Source of the DNA: Blastomussa wellsi
Taxonomy: Eukaryota; Cnidaria; Anthozoa; Scleractinia; Plerogyridae
Direction: 5' to 3'
Length of the DNA stretch: 64,000 bases
NCBI GenBank assembly: GCA_947652115.1
Contig: OX393564.1
Coordinates: 23,531,076-23,595,075, forward strand
Under the pieces are notes generated by a model. The model saw only the letters and a list, made by a program, of their open reading frames with translations, was not told where the DNA came from and did no database searches. The translations under genes and the position numbers were made by a program. Position 1 is the stretch's first letter, and every line of letters starts with the position of its first letter. Of the stretch, positions 58,501 to 64,000 are shown in pieces.

Positions 58501-60968
58501 AGTTTGAGTAGGCCACAAAATCGTCAAATTCATGAAAACTATGAAAATTGATAACTTAAGACATTGCTTTCTGTACCCACTACAAGCCTAAGGAGAATAA
58601 AATTAATTATTATAATGATTGTAATATTTCTGGAACTTACTAAGAGAGGGATATCATTTCCCAAGAGATACTTTTGTTTCCCAGCTCCTTTCTTGTTAAG
58701 TCTCGTCAGTACAAAGGTGATGGCTGGCAAGCGAATGGTGGCTGATGAATAAATGCATTCCCACAGGGTGGTGTAGAAAATATTCTTGTCTGTGTTCTCA
58801 CTGAAGGAGCCCAGCAGTGAAATTGTTCTGAGGAAAAATTAGTTACGATTGTGAGTTACTTCTGCAGGCAAAAGAGACAGACAGGTGCAGGTTGCCTGTG
58901 AACTAAAAGTCGGTTTCCTTAATACGCAGATCAAGGATTTAAAGACTTACTGGACAGTTCATGTCTTGCATGCATTTCAACCCCATTTAGAACTACAGTT
59001 TAGTTTGATGATTTTAACCCACAGTAACTTAAACCTTTTGCTACCTGAATTTTTTTTCTTGAATCCAGGTCATTTTCGTACTGTATTTCCCTGATAAAAA
59101 ATCTTTCAAGGATCTTACAGGATCTTACAAGATCCTTGAGGATCCTCAAGGGCCTCTCAAAGATCTTCAAAGATAAGGATCTCAAAGGGGCACAGTCAAT
59201 ATGAATAAAGTCAACTTTGGCAATGTATAAAATTGCCTTCAAATCAAAGGAAACCTTGAAATAGTAGTTTACTAAGGTAGAAAAACACCAAAGATGCACC
59301 AATAAACTAAGAAGAATCAAGGATGGCTTTATATGAGGAAGATTGAGAAGGATTGTAATTGACAAATTTGAAAAATTTAGGCTAAACTTTTCAAACTGTG
59401 TCATCCGTGACCGAGCTCCTTTAATAAGGATCCTTTAAGGATCTTTGAAAGATATTCAAAGATCTTTAATGGAAAGATCTGTTAAACATCTTTGTAGATC
59501 CTTGTAGACCGTTGAGGATCCTTAAAGATCTTTTGCAATGTCCAAGGGATCCTGGCAAGAATTTTAAAGATCCTCAAAAAGATCTTGATCTGGATCTTTG
59601 AGAATCTTCATTAAGAGCTTTGCAAAGATCCTCCTTATAAAGGTCCTTGAGGACCCTTAAAGATCTTTGAAAGATTTTCACAAGGGTTACATGTACTCTG
59701 AATAATTTCAACCCCTGATCACTTCCTTTGAAGGTTCAAGTTGTCAGCATTCAACTGTAAATCATAGTTTTGCTTGCTAACATAGCCAGTACACTACATG
59801 TTTTCCTTTTGAAAAAAATCCTTTCAACTCTACTTGCAAAACTTCCTTCACACATATAATTGGTACAACTTTAACAAACCTGTCAGTATATTCAGATCCT
59901 TCTTCAATTCCTGGCAAAAGCCCCAACAGCAATCCCGATAATCCTGGAAGCAGGGCTTTTCCAAGTGGAAGAAAATAGTTTTCATACATGGTCATCAAAA
60001 CAGGCCTAGTTGACATGGCAGCATTTCCCAATAATGGAAACAGTCCAGCACTGTAAATGAAAAGATCCTGTGCTAAGCCTTTGTGGCCAATCCGTTTAAA
60101 AATGAGCTCGTAAGTTTCCAGTGCCTTGAGGTGAACACCACTTGGTAGTGTTGGGTGCATGCATTGGGCGAGTCTTTTTCCAATGGTGAGCTTTCTTGGC
60201 AGTACCCTGAATTTTGTGTGATTTTGTAATACCTGAAAATGAGTTAAAATATTACTGGTCAAAATTGTTTGCAGGTAATTTTTTTCAAACTAGTTAATTT
60301 TTTTAACAGAGTTTATATTTTATTTTTATCTGTAAAAATGTCATCTATCCCTCCCCTACTACAAGTACCTCTCATCCCTCTACCCCATACACAACCTTCC
60401 TTCTCCAGCCAACCTGTATGAACTCTTTAAATTGTTGCATGACATGTGGCGCGAGCTTGTAGTTGATTGTGAACCAGACATTGTCATAATTTTAAAATAA
60501 AGCCAATCCATTTTTCTTAGCATAAATGGTATCAAAAGCAAAAATGGTCCCATTTGATGCTGTGACCAGTCCAGCACTGTAACAGCGGAGGCCGGCATGA
60601 CCAACTTGAGTGAGAATTTTGAAATGCTCGGTCTTCCTGTCATGCAATCGTCATTTGGTTTGGTCATCGTAGATTTTCTTGTTTGTGTAAAAAATATTAA
60701 GGCATTTTCGCAGGATTAATTATTTGGTGGCAAACAAGGAAGTACATGTATCCGTTTATAATTGCAGCCCGCCTTTAATTTATTAAGTCAAAGATAATTT
60801 TAGTTTACAGTAACTAATTAAATAGCTTACCTTGTTCAATTTTCCAAGAGCAGAAATTAGGTCCGCCCACTCACTGGAATACTCAAAGCTTCTCAGCGCT
60901 TTTTCGACAGCGTTGATAAACTGTCGATACTTCGAGTCCGATAACAGTTCCAGTTCCTCAGTATTCAT
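42000..60968 (-). CDS. DOP1: DOP1/Dopey family protein, endosome-Golgi trafficking
   Basis: Eighteen exons in phase (minus strand): 60968-60831, 60232-59880, 58827-58641, 57354-56488, 55523-54428, 53775-53540, 52984-52832, 52584-52469, 51767-51717, 51100-50682, 50135-49815, 49197-48330, 47930-47492, 46329-46138, 45628-45323, 44168-43804, 43617-43347, 42788-42000; 2388 aa, close to human DOP1A/B. The N-terminus [15 protein letters not shown], the block [14 protein letters not shown] and EEGSEY are the family's Dopey N domain. Others are [16 protein letters not shown] (exon 4), [10 protein letters not shown] (exon 10), [13 protein letters not shown] (exon 12) and [15 protein letters not shown] (exon 17). 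The C-terminus ends [12 protein letters not shown]. Acidic, Ser-rich inserts fill exons 5 and 10. DOP1 proteins are large cytosolic scaffolds that bind MON2 and act in endosome-to-Golgi transport. Least certain are the exon 5 donor (GTGTGC) and exon 6 acceptor. Introns hold many repeats. Confidence 0.95.
44888..45000 (+). mobile_element. 5' part of a family A SINE, with AT-rich microsatellite after it
   Basis: GTGGGAGGCGCAGTG, a degenerate B box and TCTTGCACAAGACACTT match the head of the copy at 24316. The break is followed by an ATA/AAT microsatellite to about 45100. It lies in DOP1 intron 15, antisense to the gene. Confidence 0.75.
45730..45800 (-). repeat. tRNA-like SINE head in DOP1 intron 14
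   Basis: The minus strand carries an A-box-like TTGGTGGTTGGAACG and a B box GGGTTCGACTCCTG about 35 bases apart. It lacks a full cloverleaf, so a tRNA-derived repeat is more likely than a tRNA gene. Confidence 0.5.
45907..45985. repeat. Small foldback in DOP1 intron 14
   Basis: GGAATGGTGACTTGGATAAA on the left is answered by TTTATCCAAGTCACCATTCC on the right, with a 35 bp loop. Confidence 0.85.
46441..46642. mobile_element. MITE with perfect 18 bp inverted ends
   Basis: CAATAGACCTTTTTAGCT and AGCTAAAAAGGTCTATTG are exact reverse complements at the two ends of a 202 bp unit in DOP1 intron 13. Subterminal GCCCATTTCAGATCA is also inverted (TGATCTGAAATGGGGC). Coding is absent. Confidence 0.9.
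49444..49610. repeat. Foldback element with ~70 bp arms in DOP1 intron 11
   Basis: Arms share CATTTTCTGTGTTTCTATCG, GAGTTATAGAAACA and GTTTGGGA in reverse complement, with about 20 bp between. The structure could form a long hairpin in the DOP1 pre-mRNA. Confidence 0.88.
50530..50664 (+). repeat. GTCC/GTCA tetranucleotide microsatellite
   Basis: About 30 units of CCGT-type repeats grade into CAGT-type repeats. Its end lies 17 bases inside intron 10 from the DOP1 exon 10 donor, on the transcribed strand. Confidence 0.9.
52318..52390 (+). repeat. Short tandem repeat, ~20 bp unit, about four copies
   Basis: Unit approximates CTTATAGAGGTGTCCGT with variants. It lies in DOP1 intron 8. Related phrases occur in reverse at 26820-26980, which suggests a decayed transposon source. 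Confidence 0.75.
53294..53353. repeat. Foldback hairpin, 24 bp arms, in DOP1 intron 6
   Basis: CTACCCTG and GAGCAGAGGTCCCTT on the left are complemented by AAGGGACCTCTGCTC and CAGGGTAG on the right around a 12 bp loop, with one mismatch. Confidence 0.88.
55757..56005 (+). repeat. Dispersed repeat shared with the GABA-B-like receptor, copy 2
   Basis: GTGTCAACTCTTAGAAGGCC, GGGGAAAAATGAAGT and ATTCGGGACGGTAG follow the order of the copy at 31985-32180. It lies in DOP1 intron 4, antisense to the gene. Confidence 0.65.
57420..57748. mobile_element. MITE with CCAGGATTGAACGCAATT ends
   Basis: The left end CCAGGATTGAACGCAATTGC pairs with TGTAATTGCGTTCAATCCTGG at the right. The 330 bp interior repeats GCGAAAATTGCGGATTTTAC-like phrases. 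It is in DOP1 intron 3, only 66 bp from exon 4. Confidence 0.8.
57830..58012 (+). mobile_element. tRNA-derived SINE (family B), 5'-truncated copy
   Basis: The B box GGTTCGATTCCCAGGC and body GTTGTTGGTTCTCGTCCTTG, CTCCGGGTCCTCCGGTTTT match the copy at 8084-8385. The A-box part is missing and there is no ATT tail. DOP1 intron 3. Confidence 0.8.
59095..59690. repeat. GATC-rich degenerate array in DOP1 intron 2
   Basis: Degenerate AAAGATCCTTGAGGATCCTT-like units contain twenty GATC sites by my count. The array is interrupted at 59184-59425 by a diverged copy of the TTAA MITE family. Units occur in both orientations because the core is near-palindromic. Confidence 0.8.
59184..59425 (+). mobile_element. 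Diverged copy of the 30471 MITE inside the GATC array
   Basis: Shares TAGTTTACTAAGG, AAGATTGAGA and TTTGAAAAATTTAGGC in order with 30471-30697. The ends AAAGGGGCACAGTCA and GACCGAGCTCCTTTAA are the mutated termini. Confidence 0.7.
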
Positions 60969-61607
60969 TTTGATTAAACGTCAAAACGAATAATTATGGC
61001 GGCAGTTCTCGAACTGCTTTCGCGCGGGCCAGAATTTATAATCAGATAAATTTCATTTCGCACAAGCAGTTTACGAAATCGACACGGTCAAACCATAAGC
61101 TAATCACAAGAACGTTGGGAAATAACAGCCCTTTGGAAGTCTGACCATAGGTGCGATATTTGACTTGTCAGGCATAGTTACGGCAGTGAAAAGGAAATAT
61201 CCACAAAATTAGCCCAGGTGACGTCATGGAGGGTTGGATGACTCGTTCGAACTTCTTTGATCGCTGTTCCGGTACAATCAGTAATCAACAAGATATATCT
61301 TCTCTATCTGTTTACCGGAAGATTACTACGAAACGTTGTCGTTTGTGGACTGAGGAGATATCAAATATATTGCTCTAATAATTTGTTTCCCTGCCTCCGC
61401 CATCTTGTTAAGAAATATGAAGGGAGGGCTACAAAGCGGCTTGGACACCCGCTGCAATGTTGCTCGTGGGCTCAGAGAACAGCTGAAATTTACGGAAATT
61501 TTTATGTTTATTAGAAACGAAGTTGTTTTAATTAAGATTCTGACTGTCATGTTGACTACCAAAAGCAAACGTTTCGTAAAATAGGCTTTTAATCGTAGTT
61601 TACCGAA
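60969..61607. promoter_or_regulatory. Putative bidirectional promoter region of DOP1 and PACSIN
   Basis: The two start codons face away from each other across 639 bases, so both 5' UTRs and promoters must overlap or abut here unless untranslated first exons lie elsewhere. A perfect CRE palindrome TGACGTCA is at 61219-61226. No TATA box was obvious. Regulatory function is inferred from arrangement only. Confidence 0.5.
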
Positions 61608-63375
61608 ATGGAAGGGGTGGAAGGAGGAGGTGTTTTATCTGGAGAAGTAAATAACGAAGAAAAGCCAAACGAGATATATCCAAAGATACAAGACATCGAG
61701 GATCGGCCCGGTGATATAAACCTCAAAGTCGACAACCAGGATGGAAGCTCAGTCAGAGCCAACTCTTCTGCTCCGCCGGTTACTACGGGATTTAATTTCT
61801 GGGATTTAAATAGTTACAAGAAAACGGTCAAGCGAATCGACGATGGCGCTAAACTGTGTGATGATCTTTTAAAACTGTTGACGGAAAGAGCGGAAATCGA
61901 GGGTCTGTATGCTGTAAAACTGCAAGGTGAGTAAGTATGTGTGTTTTGAATAGGCACATTATTCAACCAACAAAAAAGACTCTATATATTATAGACGGTT
62001 GAATAATGGGCAGATTTTGTCTTAATTTGTCAATATTCTCGATCACGAGATTGTGGTTATTAAACCATCACGTTGACGGTTGTTCGAGATAATTTGTTTG
62101 ACAATGGTAAATATCTCTGCATGTACTTTCTTGAATATAAAACTAAACAGATGACACAGACTGAATTGAGAGTTCAAGTGTATTGTAAAAGCATTCCCTT
62201 GAATTGGTTGTGTGCTGTGGTCCACACGTTCACAAACAGTCAGAACTTCATTTCAACTGCCTAACGACCCTAATTGTCCTCCACTCTCCACAGTAGGTGT
62301 TTTTTGAATTCTGTCATGATTGTTGAATAGCAAAAGCATAGATTCGGCTGGTTATATAATAAATAGAATATTACATGGCCGCTTGGAGATAAGAAATTTC
62401 TCTTCTTGTGTTGAAACTTATTCACTCATTTGCTGTGCTTACTCGTGAAATATCTTCCAACACTCGAAGATAACTTTCCTATCTCCACGCAGCTATGTAA
62501 TATTCTGTACATGTATGTATTGGATTGAGAAAGTTTCTGTGTACATGTACAATACATCTCATTTTGAATCGCTAATTCATGTAATCTTTTATTAACCAAG
62601 CTTTAGCTGTTTTAAATTAGTGCAGATGGCCTACATACAAAACAACCTCATTTCCAAGCTCCTCCTTCCTATTCCCAGTATGCAAAGCAAATAATTAGCT
62701 CATTGTGATGTTCCAGACCCTTCTCAGAAAGGTTGGTGTGAACCCTTTCCCCCCTCTCCCCTCCTCCCAAATCTTCCTTTGAGTGGATATGTCTTTGACT
62801 ACATGGACTTACTAGCAAAAATAGACCTTACACATAAATCTATGAAATGCAACTTTCACAACCCTCCAAGTTGAGACCATTTTAGTTGCCATGGCAACCG
62901 AAATTTTGGAGCTGGCGACTTAAAATTGCAACAGAAGTCGCCAGCCTTGCAACTAAAATTGAGAAGAAGGATTGAGCACTTGAGCTAACTTTAGTGACTA
63001 AATGTTTCACTGGCGACAAACTTGAACAGTCATTGGCCAAATGGCCACTAAGGAAAAAAATAAACTGCTTTCAGATATTTTGTAAATAAATATTTCAAAA
63101 TACAGGTTGGAGTAAAAAATGGAATGACCTGATAAATAAAGGTTCCGAATATGGATCAGTGAAAAATTCCTGGCTTAACATAACAAGTGAAGCTGACCAG
63201 TTAGCAGAGATTCACAGTGAACTTCAGATCAGGCTTGGTAATCAAGTCCATGGGAGTGTTCAACAGTGGAAGTCAGCAAATTATCACAAGTCCCTGCTCA
63301 GCTGGAAGGAAACTAAAACTGCAGATGAAGGGTTCAGTAAGGCACAGAAACCTTGGACTAAAAGACAGGATGAAG
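61608..63375 (+). CDS. PACSIN: PACSIN/syndapin F-BAR protein, 5' part (runs off the window)
   Basis: Two exons, 61608-61926 and 63106-63375, join in phase (G|GT) and encode the first 196 residues; the second ends with a donor GTTTGT in phase 1, so the gene continues past 64000. The F-BAR domain opens at about residue 62 with FWDLNSYKKTVKRIDDG and LCDDLLKLLTERAEIE. It continues with WSKKWNDLINKG, EYGSVKNSW, WKETKTADEGF and KAQKPWTK, close to vertebrate PACSIN1-3. About 60 acidic residues precede the F-BAR, where vertebrate proteins have only some 10-15. PACSINs bend membranes and link dynamin and N-WASP to endocytosis through a C-terminal SH3 domain, which is not in the window. Confidence 0.93.
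62366..62505. repeat. Foldback element in PACSIN intron 1
   Basis: GAATATTACATGGCCGCTTGG at the left returns in reverse complement as GCAGCTATGTAATATTC at the right. The inner GTTGGAAGATATTTCACGAG also pairs. A partial copy is at 6727-6897. Confidence 0.8.
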
Positions 63376-64000
63376 GTTTGTGTCTAGTAATTTAATCATT
63401 AAACTTCTTTACACTGAGTGCCAAACTAAAGTAATTTGTATTTGTTGTTGGTTTAGACTACAAGTACATTTAGACCTTTTTTTCTCAGTCTGTTGAATGT
63501 GAAGCCAATAAATCTGGTCATGCAAAATTTGGGGTAGAAGATAAGACCCTGCTGTGGCGGAGGCATGAAAAGAAAGGGTATACTAATTTAAAAGCCATTT
63601 TTCGCACCTCTTCTGTGGTGTGTATTGTCTTCTCGCCCCCAAAAGCTGAACCTTTCTGAAGCTGATATTTTAACATATAATGGTTATGGGGTATTTTCAA
63701 AGTGCCCCTGTTCCTAAATGAATATGGGGACCCCTCTTGTTATTGCAAAATTTAAATTCCCCTAAGATGAACAAACAACAGGCAAGGTTTGAAAGAAAAT
63801 CTATTGTCGATTCTATTTCGGGGGAATGACCTTAATTAATACAACAATCATGAATAATATAAAAGACAGTATGCAATTTTTCTTTGTAAAAAGTAGTCAG
63901 TGAGGCATTGAACCAAGTTCACTGTCACTCATCAAATACAGGGTAAAATTTTGGCAAAACAAAGGCATGTAGGATGCCCAGAAAGTGCATTATGTGGTGC
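63376..64000 (+). other. PACSIN intron 2, cut by the window end
   Basis: Starts at the donor after exon 2. I found no further exon matching the F-BAR continuation and no recognised repeat. Confidence 0.6.

Noticed and set aside
1..64000. CRISPR arrays, bacterial operons, viral genomes or a new multi-gene defence system
   Set aside because: No regularly spaced direct repeats with unique spacers, no clustered prokaryotic genes and no viral coding blocks were seen; the window is ordinary animal nuclear DNA.

Overview
The window reads as nuclear DNA of a cnidarian, most likely an anthozoan and plausibly a stony coral. Genes have many GT-AG introns, the DNA is AT-rich, and introns and spacers are crowded with short inverted-repeat transposons, foldback elements and tRNA-derived SINEs. 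The proteins are animal families close to vertebrate homologues. The species is inference. Exons were assembled by hand from both strands using reading-phase continuity and similarity to remembered family sequences.

Layout. (1) 3481-10748, plus strand: an eight-exon pentameric (Cys-loop) ligand-gated channel of the GABA-A/glycine type, predicted 456 aa and anion-selective. (2) 12303-13265, minus strand: a single-exon class A GPCR of 320 aa. (3) 13266-29900: a long gene-poor stretch with a minisatellite, foldback repeats, a broken PIF/Harbinger transposon nested inside a TTAA-flanked inverted repeat and itself interrupted by a SINE, and a LINE reverse-transcriptase scrap. (4) 29979-38561, plus strand: a fifteen-exon class C GPCR of the GABA-B receptor type, 756 aa. 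(5) 42000-60968, minus strand: an eighteen-exon DOP1/Dopey gene, 2388 aa, complete from the family N-terminus to the stop. (6) 61608 to beyond the window, plus strand: the first two coding exons of a PACSIN/syndapin F-BAR gene, divergently arranged with DOP1 across about 640 bp.

How the genes relate. The first three genes are cell-surface receptors: an ionotropic anion channel, a peptide/small-molecule-type GPCR and a metabotropic GABA-like receptor. Both GABA-type receptors lie within 20 kb of each other. The last two genes act in membrane trafficking: DOP1 in endosome-Golgi transport, PACSIN in membrane curvature and endocytosis. No operon-like logic is implied, but the DOP1/PACSIN head-to-head pair could share a promoter region.

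I found no CRISPR, no viral genome and no convincing new multi-gene system. The most unusual points are altered residues in the pore and ligand sites of the receptors, a class A GPCR without several hallmark motifs, the nested transposon, and an array with twenty GATC sites in a DOP1 intron.
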